A stretch of 32,847 nucleotides of DNA from positions 1-32,847 of the forward strand of contig CALVST010000020.1 in NCBI GenBank assembly GCA_944359365.1. The letters are read 5' to 3'. This DNA is from an uncultured Clostridia bacterium (GTDB taxonomy: Bacteria; Bacillota; Clostridia; Christensenellales; Borkfalkiaceae). The translations under genes and the position numbers were made by a program. The notes beneath the pieces are model-generated. The model was not told where the DNA came from and searched no databases. It was given only the letters and a program-made list of their open reading frames with translations. Below are positions 21,407 through 29,188 of this stretch, in pieces (within the stretch, counting starts at the first letter, position 1; the number at the start of each line of letters is the position of its first letter).

Positions 21407-21787
21407 ATGCTGATACGATTAAAGGGAAAAAAGAATATTTACGAAGAGATCGTGGACGATTATACGCGCTATATCCTTTCGGGCGCGCTTGCGGAGGGGG
21501 AAAAACTGCCCTCCTGCCGCGCGCTCGCGGCGCAGCTGGGCATCAACCCGAACACGGTGGAGCGCGCATATGCGGAACTCGAACGGCAAGGGCTGATACG
21601 CACCCTTCCGAAAAAGGGGGCGTACGTCGCCCATGCGGGCGGCGGGCGGGAAGTGCTATATGAAGAGGCTAAGCACCGCATCGCCGCGCTGAAAAGCGCG
21701 GGGCTTGCTAAGGAAGAGCTTTTTGCTTTGGCAGAAAATATTTACGGCAGGACGGAGGGAGAAAATGATAGAGATCAAGGGGCTTAA
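21407..21787 (+). CDS. YtrA-type GntR-family regulator
   Basis: A 126-residue regulator of the short YtrA subgroup of GntR. The winged helix-turn-helix is complete: IYEEIVDDYTRYILSGALAEGEKLPSCRALAAQLGINPNTVERAYAELERQGLI, followed by a wing LPKKGAYVA. A short C-terminal helical tail replaces the ligand-binding domain. Members usually repress a downstream ABC transporter operon and respond to cell-wall-active antibiotics. The ribosome binding site is poor, yet the ATG matches the usual start of the subgroup. Its end overlaps the ATPase start by 23 bases. The tandem repeat in the leader is the probable operator. Confidence 0.9.
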   Translation: MLIRLKGKKNIYEEIVDDYTRYILSGALAEGEKLPSCRALAAQLGINPNTVERAYAELERQGLIRTLPKKGAYVAHAGGGREVLYEEAKHRIAALKSAGLAKEELFALAENIYGRTEGENDRDQGA

Positions 21788-22643
21788 AAAATCGTTCGGG
21801 GCAAAGAATGTTCTGGGTGGCGTTTCGCTTTCGATACCGAGCGGCAGCGTGTTCGGGCTAGTCGGCATCAACGGCGCGGGAAAATCCACCCTGCTCCGCC
21901 TGATCGCGGGCGTTTTGCGCGCGGACGAAGGGAAGATCCTCGCGGACGGGGAAGAGATCTTCGAAAACGAAAAGAAGAAACGGGAATTCTTTTTTCTTCC
22001 CGACGATCCCTATTACGCGACGAATACGAACGCGGAAAAACTTATCGGACTGTACGAAACGTTTTACGATTTCGACGCGGGCGCGTTCGCCGAATACGAA
22101 AAGCGGTTCGGCATAAAGCGGAACGTGCCGATACGCAACTTTTCCAAGGGCATGAAACGGCAGCTGTTCATCGCCCTTGCCCTCGCCTGCCGCCCGAAAT
22201 ATTTTCTGCTCGACGAGGCGTTCGACGGGCTAGATCCCCTCGCGCGGCTGGAATTCAAGCGCGGGCTGATCGCACTCAACGAAGAGTTCGGCTGCACGGC
22301 GATCATTTCCAGCCACTCTTTGCGGGAACTGGAAGATATCTGCAACGGGTTCGCCCTGCTCGACGGCGGGCAGATCGCCGACGCGGGCGACATTCAGGAC
22401 GCGCTCGGAAAGGTGTGCAAATTCCAGATAGCCCTGCCGCGCGAGGCGAGGCGGGAAGACTTCCCCTTCGAACTTTTATCCTTCGAAGCGACGGGCAGGG
22501 TGGCAAAATTCATCGTGCGGGGAAACAGGGACGAGATCGCAAAGCAACTGGAAAAGCTCTCCCCTCTCTTTATCGAGGAGATACCCGTGGATTTCGAAGA
22601 ACTTTTCCTGTGCGAAGTAAAGACGAGGGGGTATCTGCAATGA
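21765..22643 (+). CDS. ABC transporter ATPase, GntR-controlled
   Basis: A 292-residue ATP-binding subunit. Walker A is GINGAGKST, the signature-like sequence is RNFSKGMKRQL, and Walker B is YFLLDEAFDGLD, followed by the switch histidine in ISSHSLRELEDIC. The last 90 residues form the C-terminal extension common in YtrB/BcrA-like ATPases. The ATG at 21765 is preceded by GGAGGGAG. It is translationally coupled to gntR before it and to the permease after it (ATGA overlap). Such pairs export peptides or antibiotics or act in envelope stress; the substrate is unknown. Confidence 0.9.
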   Translation: MIEIKGLKKSFGAKNVLGGVSLSIPSGSVFGLVGINGAGKSTLLRLIAGVLRADEGKILADGEEIFENEKKKREFFFLPDDPYYATNTNAEKLIGLYETFYDFDAGAFAEYEKRFGIKRNVPIRNFSKGMKRQLFIALALACRPKYFLLDEAFDGLDPLARLEFKRGLIALNEEFGCTAIISSHSLRELEDICNGFALLDGGQIADAGDIQDALGKVCKFQIALPREARREDFPFELLSFEATGRVAKFIVRGNRDEIAKQLEKLSPLFIEEIPVDFEELFLCEVKTRGYLQ

Positions 22644-23683
22644 CAAAACTTTTGCGCTACGAGATGAAACGCAATCTCCTGCCCGCCGCCGTGTTTTCGG
22701 CGATCGCCTGCCTCATCGTCGGCATCGTGTATATGTCATCCGACCTGTTCCGTCTAAATTACTCGCCGGGCGGGAACGGCGGGTTCTCCCATATCCCGTA
22801 CGACTCCTTGATCTCCGCCCCCACCATCGTGCTCGCCGTGTTGTGTATCGCCGTGCCGGTCATGCAGTTTTCCTACCGCATGAGGGGGCGGGACATCGAC
22901 CTTTGGTATTCCCTTCCCGTAACGAGGGAAAAGCTGACGCTCGCAAGAACGCTCGGGGGACTGATGCTCATATTCGTTCCCTATACCCTCTCCTATTGGC
23001 TCGGGTTCGTCATTGTGCTCCTTAGGGAAAACTATTTCGTGCTGTACGGCTATCCGCTCTATTACCTCGTTTCCCTTCCGCTCGGGGCGCTCCTGTTCGG
23101 CGTTTACTCGTTTTTGTATACGCGCGCGAACTCCGTAGGCGACGGATTGGTCTGCATGGCGGGCTGGACGTTCGCCCTGATGCTGCCCTTTGCCTTTTTG
23201 AGCGTACACTTCCCCCGCCTCGACCTGCCCCGTTCGTTCAGCGTGTGGCAGCTTTCCCCGTTCGGGCTCCTCTCCCTGTCGGCGGATTATTTCAACGAAC
23301 TCATTTGCGCCGACGCGTTGCCCACCCTGCTTCCGTTGGCATGGACGATCCCTCTGACGGTGTCGGAAGGCGCCGGCGCGTACGCGGGGCTGTTCCTGAC
23401 GGCGCGAAGGCATAAAGCGGAAAACGGAGGGCAGCTTTCCTCTTCCCTCTGGTGTTACAGGGTGCTCGTGCCGCTGTATGTTTTCATCCTCGCATCTTCT
23501 CTGTCCGCCGACGCCCTCGGCACGCAGCTCGCCCTTATCGAGGGCGCGTTCCTGCTCGTCGGCGGGCTCATCTGCTTCGTCGTGTACCGCCGCTCTTTCA
23601 GGCTGAAAACTTCCGACATCATTACCCTCTCCGTTGCTTTCGGGGCGGGCGTGCTCGTTTCCGTTTTGTTCGGAATATTCTGA
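22640..23683 (+). CDS. ABC transporter membrane subunit
   Basis: A 347-residue integral membrane protein (start MTKLLRYEMKRNLLPAAVFS) whose ATG overlaps the ATPase stop codon. Hydrophobic segments occur near residues 14-35, 55-75, 100-125, 135-160, 170-190, 225-250, 275-300 and 320-345, so about six to eight membrane passes. The DIDLWYSLPVTREKLTLAR segment on the inner side after the second pass is the typical coupling region of this ABC-2-like family. It forms the transporter with the preceding ATPase. A GC-rich hairpin follows. Confidence 0.85.
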   Translation: MTKLLRYEMKRNLLPAAVFSAIACLIVGIVYMSSDLFRLNYSPGGNGGFSHIPYDSLISAPTIVLAVLCIAVPVMQFSYRMRGRDIDLWYSLPVTREKLTLARTLGGLMLIFVPYTLSYWLGFVIVLLRENYFVLYGYPLYYLVSLPLGALLFGVYSFLYTRANSVGDGLVCMAGWTFALMLPFAFLSVHFPRLDLPRSFSVWQLSPFGLLSLSADYFNELICADALPTLLPLAWTIPLTVSEGAGAYAGLFLTARRHKAENGGQLSSSLWCYRVLVPLYVFILASSLSADALGTQLALIEGAFLLVGGLICFVVYRRSFRLKTSDIITLSVAFGAGVLVSVLFGIF

Positions 23684-23721
23684 CGATCGCAGATACGCGA
23701 AAAAATACGCCGATATAATGC

Positions 23722-23755
23722 AAGACCGCCCCGCGATACCTCGCGGGGCGGTCTT
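23722..23755. terminator. Terminator between convergent ABC operons
   Basis: A perfect 14-bp stem (AAGACCGCCCCGCG) with a 6-base loop lies between the permease and the end of the MacB-type gene. The T-tract is short on either side, so termination strength is uncertain. Confidence 0.65.
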
Positions 23756-23795
23756 CGTTTACGCCATACTTTTCAACACATAATCCCGTGCCTCT

Positions 23796-26495
23796 TTATT
23801 CTGTACGGAGAGCGATGACGGGATCTTTCTTCGCCGCCGCGCTCGCGGGGATAAGCCCCGAAATGAGGGTGAGCACGACGGAGATGACTACCATTATGAA
23901 TGCACCGAGCACAGGCAGCGCGGCCAGCCCCGAAATGCCTGTAAGCGGCGTAAGAATAAGATTGATAATGACCTGCAAAACATATGCCACACCGACGCCG
24001 AACAGCCCCGCGCACAGACCGACGATGAACGTCTCGGCATTGAATACGCGCTTGATGTCCTTCTTCCTCGCGCCGATCGCCCGGAGAACGCCGATCTCCT
24101 TCGTCCGCTCGACGACGGAAACATAGGTGATGACGCCGATCATGACGGTGGATACGATGAGGGATATGCCCGTAAATGCAACCAGAACGTAAGTGATCGC
24201 GTCGAGAATGGTCTGCACCATACCCATCAGAAGACCTACCGTATCGGTATACCGCACTTGGTCTGCCTCATCATGGGTTTTGTTCCATGCATCCAGCCAA
24301 GCCGTTACCTGTCCTTTGGTGCCAAAATCTTTCGGATAAATATAAATCGCGTTGGGCTCCGCATTCCCGCCCATCTCTCTTTGTGCAGTCTGCCATGCCG
24401 AAATATCTGCATAAGTCTTCGGCGTCCACATCGCTTCTACAGGTATCCCGCCCACCAAATTCGCGGGCGCATAATAGGTTATCGTGCCGTTTTCTGTCTT
24501 GTATCCTTCACCTTCCGTATTCATCCATTGCAAAACCGCCGATTTATAGACAGGATCGCCTTCCGCATCTTCGCCAACGTTTGTCGCTATAAATTCGTTG
24601 ACCAACTCTTCTGTAATGTTCAAGCCTTCCGACAGGCAACCATACGTCAACCCCTCTTGCAACCGAAGGACTCCAACGACATCGATATTTACGCCTTCGC
24701 CCTCCTGCGCGGTAATATCGGTCATCGTTTCCGCATAATCGAAAGCATAACCGTCCGACGATCCGCTCGTATAGATCGCATCATTGAAGAAGAGAGTATA
24801 TTCCTTGTTCAAAAAATCGGTGAAATCCAGGTCGATTTCCGCATTTTCTTCCGTATGCGTAAATAAATTGACAAACTGTTTTTGACTAATAAATCCCAAC
24901 TGCGCCAAAAGCAGATCGGTCATATCATTATTGCTGCCGATAACGATGACAGCTTCGTTTGCGCTTTGAGGCATTCTGCCCGCCACCACATCGTACTGCG
25001 AATCGACATAGGAAAGATAATCCCCGTCTTCCCTGTCCGCCGCAGACGAGCCCGGCATTTTACTGACCACATTACCGAGATAATCGACAAGACCGGCAAG
25101 CGACGCGTACTGCGGATTTGCAGTCTGCGCCGACAGCATATAAGTGTAATACGATTTCAGGTAAGAAAGAGACATACCTGTCGGCACTTCCGTGTCATTG
25201 CCTTGCAATGCAAACGGCTGTATCACTACGTCGGTGTAAATATTGACCGGCAGCGATTCACCGTAATCTTTCTGGATCGCATTATAATATTCTTCGGGCA
25301 TGCTTTCGACATAAGTGATATATTCTTCGGAAATATTATTGGTCATTGCCATGCCCTGCGCGATCTCTGTGAGAAACGAATTGACATAAATTTTGTCTCC
25401 CAACTGATCGAGGTCCGGCATATCGTTCGCCGAACTGAACCCGGACATGATAGACTGCATATCCAGCGTCGTTTCCGTAATCTCCAGCGGGTAATAGGAA
25501 AGCATATCCTCTTCCGTCTTAGTTATGTAAGAGGAAAAGCCGTTGGAAAGCGCCAACACGAGGCACACGCTGATGATGCCTATACTGCCCGCGACGGAAG
25601 TTACCGCCGTTCTGCCCTTTTTGGTCAAAAGGTTCCTGCCGCTCAAAAGGAATGCCGTCCAAAAAGACATGCTCGTCTTTTTCTTTTTGGGCTTTTTCGC
25701 TTTTTCGCCCTTGTTTTCACCGCCTTCGGCAGGCGCGCCCTCCGCGGCATCCTGTACGGCGTTCGCCGCCTTTTCCACACCGCCCGGCGCCCCATCTTTT
25801 TCGCCGTCGAAGGGACAGGTATCGTCCACCACTTTGCCGTCCAAAAGGCGCACGATGCGGGTGGAATACTTCTCTGCAAGCTCGGGGTTGTGCGTGACCA
25901 TGATGACGAGACGCTCCCCCGCGATCTCTTTGATGAGTTCCATGATCTGCACGCTCGTTTCGGTATCGAGCGCGCCCGTCGGCTCGTCGGCGAGCAAGAT
26001 CTCGGGATCGTTGACGAGCGCGCGCGCAATGGCGACGCGCTGCATCTGCCCGCCCGACAGCTGGTTGGGTTTTTTATTCAGTTCGCCGCCCAAACCTACC
26101 CGTTCAAGCGCGCGCGTAGCGCGTTCTTTGCGTTCGGCCGGCGATACGCCCGAAAGTGTGAGCGCAAGCTCTACATTCCCCAACACCGTTTGATGCGGGA
26201 TAAGGTTGTAGGACTGAAACACGAAACCGATACTGTGGTTGCGGTAGGCGTCCCAATCGGCGTCTTTGAAGTGTTTGGTCGAAACGCCCTTGATGACGAG
26301 ATCTCCGTCCGTATAATGATCCAGTCCGCCGATGATGTTCAACAACGTCGTTTTGCCGCATCCCGACTGCCCGAGTATACTGACGAATTCGTTCTGCCTG
26401 AAATTGAGCGTGACGCCCTTGAGCGCATGAACAAACGAGTCTGCGACTTTGTAATCTTTTGTGATGCCTTCCAGTTTGAGCATTGCCTCAGACAT
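23796..26495 (-). CDS. MacB/FtsX-type ABC transporter with fused ATPase and permease
   Basis: An 899-residue protein. Residues 1-235 are a LolD/MacB-type ATPase (Walker A GQSGCGKTT, signature LSGGQMQRVA, Walker B ILLADEPTGALD). A lysine-rich linker with KKPKKKKTS precedes the first membrane segment (VTSVAGSIGIISVCLVLALSNGF, about 320-345). Then a large extracytoplasmic domain of about 420 residues, acidic and rich in T, S and Y, with the FtsX-like three-helix end (ITYVLVAFTGISLIVSTVMIGVITYVSVVERTKEIGVLRAIGA and following). Such transporters move peptides or lipoproteins or sense them by mechanotransmission. The ATG at 26495 (MSEAML) has AAGGAG upstream. It follows the marR gene by 28 bases, so MarR controls it. 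The substrate is unknown. Confidence 0.9.
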   Translation of the reverse strand: MSEAMLKLEGITKDYKVADSFVHALKGVTLNFRQNEFVSILGQSGCGKTTLLNIIGGLDHYTDGDLVIKGVSTKHFKDADWDAYRNHSIGFVFQSYNLIPHQTVLGNVELALTLSGVSPAERKERATRALERVGLGGELNKKPNQLSGGQMQRVAIARALVNDPEILLADEPTGALDTETSVQIMELIKEIAGERLVIMVTHNPELAEKYSTRIVRLLDGKVVDDTCPFDGEKDGAPGGVEKAANAVQDAAEGAPAEGGENKGEKAKKPKKKKTSMSFWTAFLLSGRNLLTKKGRTAVTSVAGSIGIISVCLVLALSNGFSSYITKTEEDMLSYYPLEITETTLDMQSIMSGFSSANDMPDLDQLGDKIYVNSFLTEIAQGMAMTNNISEEYITYVESMPEEYYNAIQKDYGESLPVNIYTDVVIQPFALQGNDTEVPTGMSLSYLKSYYTYMLSAQTANPQYASLAGLVDYLGNVVSKMPGSSAADREDGDYLSYVDSQYDVVAGRMPQSANEAVIVIGSNNDMTDLLLAQLGFISQKQFVNLFTHTEENAEIDLDFTDFLNKEYTLFFNDAIYTSGSSDGYAFDYAETMTDITAQEGEGVNIDVVGVLRLQEGLTYGCLSEGLNITEELVNEFIATNVGEDAEGDPVYKSAVLQWMNTEGEGYKTENGTITYYAPANLVGGIPVEAMWTPKTYADISAWQTAQREMGGNAEPNAIYIYPKDFGTKGQVTAWLDAWNKTHDEADQVRYTDTVGLLMGMVQTILDAITYVLVAFTGISLIVSTVMIGVITYVSVVERTKEIGVLRAIGARKKDIKRVFNAETFIVGLCAGLFGVGVAYVLQVIINLILTPLTGISGLAALPVLGAFIMVVISVVLTLISGLIPASAAAKKDPVIALRTE

Positions 26496-26523
26496 ATTCC
26501 ATTCTCCTTCTGTCGATAAAATC

Positions 26524-27030
26524 TTACGCTTGGTTATTTGATGACTCGCCAAACAGTCCCTCGCCGAGTTTGGGAAGCCCTAAATGCCCGTATTTTTCGA
26601 TGGTTTCGTCGAGTATCTCCGCAAACTCCACCGCGTTTTCGATAAAACTCTTTATCTTTTCTTCGCCCATTTTTTTGACCACTTCGTTCATGACGCAGAC
26701 AAGTTTTTGTTTCACGTCCTCGTATACGGCGCGGGCATTGCCGCTCAGTTCTATGTAGGCGATCTTCCTGTCCTTTTCGTCGGGAACGCGCATGACGACG
26801 TTGTTCTTTTCCAGCTTGTTGACCATTTGCGACACGGCGGAACGAGTTACCCCGAGCAATTTTGCAAGATCGCTCGAAATGATCCTTCCTCCCTCTTCTT
26901 TTACGCGGATGATCTCTTTCATCATCTGCATCTCCGTATTGTTGAACGGGAATACATGATTGAATAATTTCATATTCCCTATCCGCTTTGCTACCTTGTA
27001 AATCTCCTGCGTGAAGTACTCTGCATCCAT
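26524..27030 (-). CDS. MarR-family regulator of the MacB-type transporter
   Basis: A 168-residue winged-helix regulator. The DNA-binding core is GRIISSDLAKLLGVTRSAVSQMVNKLEKNNVVMRVPDEKDRKIAYIELS at about residues 47-97, flanked by the long helices of the dimer interface; the C-terminal part is acidic and helical. AAGGAG precedes the ATG. Its promoter overlaps a perfect palindrome, so it likely represses its own operon including the transporter gene and is released by a small molecule such as a drug or peptide. Confidence 0.9.
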   Translation of the reverse strand: MDAEYFTQEIYKVAKRIGNMKLFNHVFPFNNTEMQMMKEIIRVKEEGGRIISSDLAKLLGVTRSAVSQMVNKLEKNNVVMRVPDEKDRKIAYIELSGNARAVYEDVKQKLVCVMNEVVKKMGEEKIKSFIENAVEFAEILDETIEKYGHLGLPKLGEGLFGESSNNQA

Positions 27031-27059
27031 GATCTTTCTCCTTGCCGTGTTAAGTTCTT

Positions 27060-27099
27060 AATTGTTAACAATTTTAGCGTGTTGCTTAACAAATGTCAA
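27060..27099 (-). promoter_or_regulatory. marR promoter with 14-bp operator palindrome
   Basis: TTGACA (27094-27099) and TAAAAT (27071-27076) are 17 bases apart on the minus strand. AATTGTTAACAATT, a perfect palindrome at 27060-27073, overlaps the -10 box and the start of transcription; GTTAAG/CTTAAC half-sites lie on both sides. This fits a MarR dimer operator. Confidence 0.85.
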
Positions 27100-27149
27100 A
27101 CGTTTCAAGGGCGCTATTTATATTTTCATGCGCATTTCACATGCCTTTC

Positions 27150-27183
27150 AAAATAAAAGGAAGGGCTGCTTCTCCCCTCCTTT
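27150..27183 (-). terminator. Terminator after the NYN/LOTUS gene pair
   Basis: On the minus strand AAAGGAGGGG and CCCTTCCTTT pair with one G-T pair around an 8-base loop, followed by TATTTTG. It lies 16 bases after the last gene of the leftward run. Confidence 0.75.
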
Positions 27184-27199
27184 GCTTTCGGTATATAAC

Positions 27200-27385
27200 T
27201 TACCAATCCTGCTTTTTGAGCGACTTGGATTTCACGTCGTCATAATAAGTAAAATATTTTTGTTTTTCGCTTTCGCCCGCGCGCTTGCCGCGCAAATACA
27301 TTTCCAGCTCTTCGGGCGTAAAATCGGAAAGGTCTGCCTCGCCGTCGTACCGCGAAAAAAATTTGTAAAGATCAGCTTCCGACAT
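27200..27385 (-). CDS. 61-residue protein cotranscribed with the NYN gene
   Basis: A small acidic protein (start MSEADLYKFFSRYDG) that contains a DFTPEELEMYL helix and ends in the basic KSKSLKKQDW. The ATG at 27385 lies 2 bases after the NYN gene's stop and has AGGAGATAG as ribosome binding site inside the end of that gene, so the pair is translationally coupled. I do not recognise the family. It may be a binding partner of the NYN protein. Confidence 0.7.
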   Translation of the reverse strand: MSEADLYKFFSRYDGEADLSDFTPEELEMYLRGKRAGESEKQKYFTYYDDVKSKSLKKQDW

Positions 27386-27387
27386 TT

Positions 27388-28170
27388 CTATCTCCTGTCG
27401 TTTTTTCCGCCGCGCGTGCGCGTCAGATACATGGTCGTACCGTCCGCACCCGTCACGGGCGCGTACTTTTGCAAGACGGGCTGAAGTTTTTCCATGAGCG
27501 CCTTGAACGAGTTGCATCCATAGTTTTTCGGGATGAAGTCGGAATATTTCTGCTTCATTTCCATAGAGATCTGCGCGTAATAAGCCTTGCCGTTGTTGTC
27601 GTCTATCAGCCTGTCGATAATATCCACAAGGTCTTTCTTTTTTGTGGGATCGATGATCTCCGGCTTTTCTTCCTTCTGTACGGGCGCGGGCGTCTTCGCC
27701 TTGCCGGGTTTTTCCTTCTTTTTCTTTTCCTTCTCTTTCTCGTCGGACGCGAGATAGATATATTCGTTGAAGGCGTTCACAAACCCGGGATTTACGTTTC
27801 TGCCGCCCATGCCGATGACGACTTTGTTGCGTTCGCGCAGCTCTCTGACGAGGCGGGTATAGTCGCTGTCGCCCGCGGCGATGCAGAACACGTCTACATC
27901 CTTTTCAAACAGCACGATGAGCGCCTGTATGATGAGTGCGATGTCGATGGTGTTTTTGCGCGGCTGCACCTCGAACTGCTGCACGGCAGTCATCGAATAG
28001 CGGTTGACTTCGTCCTTCCAGCCCTTTACGGAAGTTTTCGACCAATCCGCAAAGATGCGCTTGACCATGACGTTCCCGTAGTTCGACGCTTCGTCAAAGA
28101 TCTGCTTTGCGCTGTGCGCGGGCACGTTTTCCGCATCTATGAGCACCGCCACATTCCTTACTTTATCCAT
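27388..28170 (-). CDS. NYN-domain nuclease-like protein with C-terminal LOTUS/OST-HTH domain
   Basis: A 260-residue protein. Residues 1-145 form a NYN (PIN-like) ribonuclease domain with the acidic residues D12 in VLIDAENV, a conserved D in NTIDIALIIQAL and the DSD of AAGDSDYTRLVREL. A lysine-rich, highly charged linker (about 145-185) follows. Residues about 190-260 are an OST-HTH/LOTUS-type domain (LVDIIDRLIDDNNGKAYYAQISMEMKQKYSDFIPKNYGCNSFKALME) thought to bind RNA. Proteins of this architecture occur in many bacteria as presumed RNA-cutting enzymes, with targets unknown. GGGGAG precedes the ATG. It lies between the membrane protein gene and the 61-residue protein gene. Confidence 0.9.
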   Translation of the reverse strand: MDKVRNVAVLIDAENVPAHSAKQIFDEASNYGNVMVKRIFADWSKTSVKGWKDEVNRYSMTAVQQFEVQPRKNTIDIALIIQALIVLFEKDVDVFCIAAGDSDYTRLVRELRERNKVVIGMGGRNVNPGFVNAFNEYIYLASDEKEKEKKKKEKPGKAKTPAPVQKEEKPEIIDPTKKKDLVDIIDRLIDDNNGKAYYAQISMEMKQKYSDFIPKNYGCNSFKALMEKLQPVLQKYAPVTGADGTTMYLTRTRGGKNDRR

Positions 28171-28207
28171 ACGCTCTCCCCTTTCTCTTCAAATTCGCGG
28201 ACGGCGG

Positions 28208-29125
28208 TCATGACTGTCCGCCATCCCCTTTATCGTCGGAATTGTCCGGATTATTGCTGCCGAAACCGAACGGATCATCGCCGGGGCCCTTCCCGCCGTC
28301 CGGAAATTCGCCGAAAGGATCGTCAGGCTCTTTCGGCGGCTGAGAAGGCGCTCCGTAAGGATTGTTATACGGATCGCCGTAAGGGTTGTTATAAGGATTA
28401 TTATAGGGATTGTTGTTATAAGGGTTGCCATAATACATCTGCTGCTGACGGCGGATCGCTTCCGTGCGGGCGCGCATGAAGGCGTCGTAATCGATGCGGT
28501 TCCTGTTACGGAAGGCGAACAGGATAAACGCACTCACAGGGAAGATGACGCACAATATGGTCAGCCAAATATACGACGCGGGCGCATAGCAACGGTAAAG
28601 ACCGATATACAGCGGCACGCTTACGACGATGAAGATGATCTCGAATATCCACACGAGTATGCTGCCCAAACGGTACATATAATAGAGAACATCCGAAAGC
28701 CCTGTAAACATCAATTCCATGCCGTCAGACGTAGGCGTAAAATATCTGCCATAATCGGAAAACGCCACGATCAACGGCACACATACCATGATGAGCGAAA
28801 CCGTGTACAAAAGTTCGCCGATCATGACGAACAGCCCGATCCTCTTTATTTTCAGACTGCCGATGCGGACGGTACCCGCAAGTTCGCCCATAAGATAGGT
28901 GCTCGCAAACGGCACGAAAGCGCACCAGACAAGTTTTTGTTTGCCCGCCCGCTTCGCCATTTTGGAGAGCGCCAAGGCGCGGAAGACATACACGAGCACG
29001 AAAAAGCCCGCCGCAATGCCGACGTATGTCACCGAAAGGCGCTGCGCGCCCGCCAGCCCGTTAAATTCCGCCAAAGCGGGATTTATGATCCCGTATAAGC
29101 CGTACAGCAAAATAAAGAATTCCAT
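28208..29125 (-). CDS. Membrane protein with asparagine/proline/tyrosine-rich tail
   Basis: A 305-residue protein with five or so membrane segments (near residues 1-12, 32-50, 92-118, 155-180, 190-212) and a C-terminal cytoplasmic or outside tail made of a repeated N-P-Y-N-N unit (about residues 232-262), then a Pro/Asp/Gly-rich acidic end. The last hydrophobic part is followed by FRNRNRIDYDAFMRAR. I do not recognise the function. Such Asn/Pro/Tyr/Gly-rich tails can be disordered. AGAGGT precedes the ATG. It follows truA by 63 bases and precedes the NYN gene by 37, so it is probably part of the same leftward transcription unit. Confidence 0.75.
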   Translation of the reverse strand: MEFFILLYGLYGIINPALAEFNGLAGAQRLSVTYVGIAAGFFVLVYVFRALALSKMAKRAGKQKLVWCAFVPFASTYLMGELAGTVRIGSLKIKRIGLFVMIGELLYTVSLIMVCVPLIVAFSDYGRYFTPTSDGMELMFTGLSDVLYYMYRLGSILVWIFEIIFIVVSVPLYIGLYRCYAPASYIWLTILCVIFPVSAFILFAFRNRNRIDYDAFMRARTEAIRRQQQMYYGNPYNNNPYNNPYNNPYGDPYNNPYGAPSQPPKEPDDPFGEFPDGGKGPGDDPFGFGSNNPDNSDDKGDGGQS

Positions 29126-29188
29126 ATATCAAACCTCTTTACGTTCGCACATTTTTGCACACGGGCGCCCGAAAGGCGCCGCGCGATG

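Noticed and set aside
22415-22639. N-terminal extension of the ABC permease from 22415
   Set aside because: The extra 75 residues are an out-of-frame reading of the ATPase gene; the ATG at 22640 gives a normal ATGA overlap and begins with the usual membrane-subunit sequence.
24882-26519. A 545-residue open frame on the plus strand
   Set aside because: It is antisense to the MacB-type gene, whose ATPase motifs are unmistakable. The antisense product is rich in R and H without any recognisable domain.
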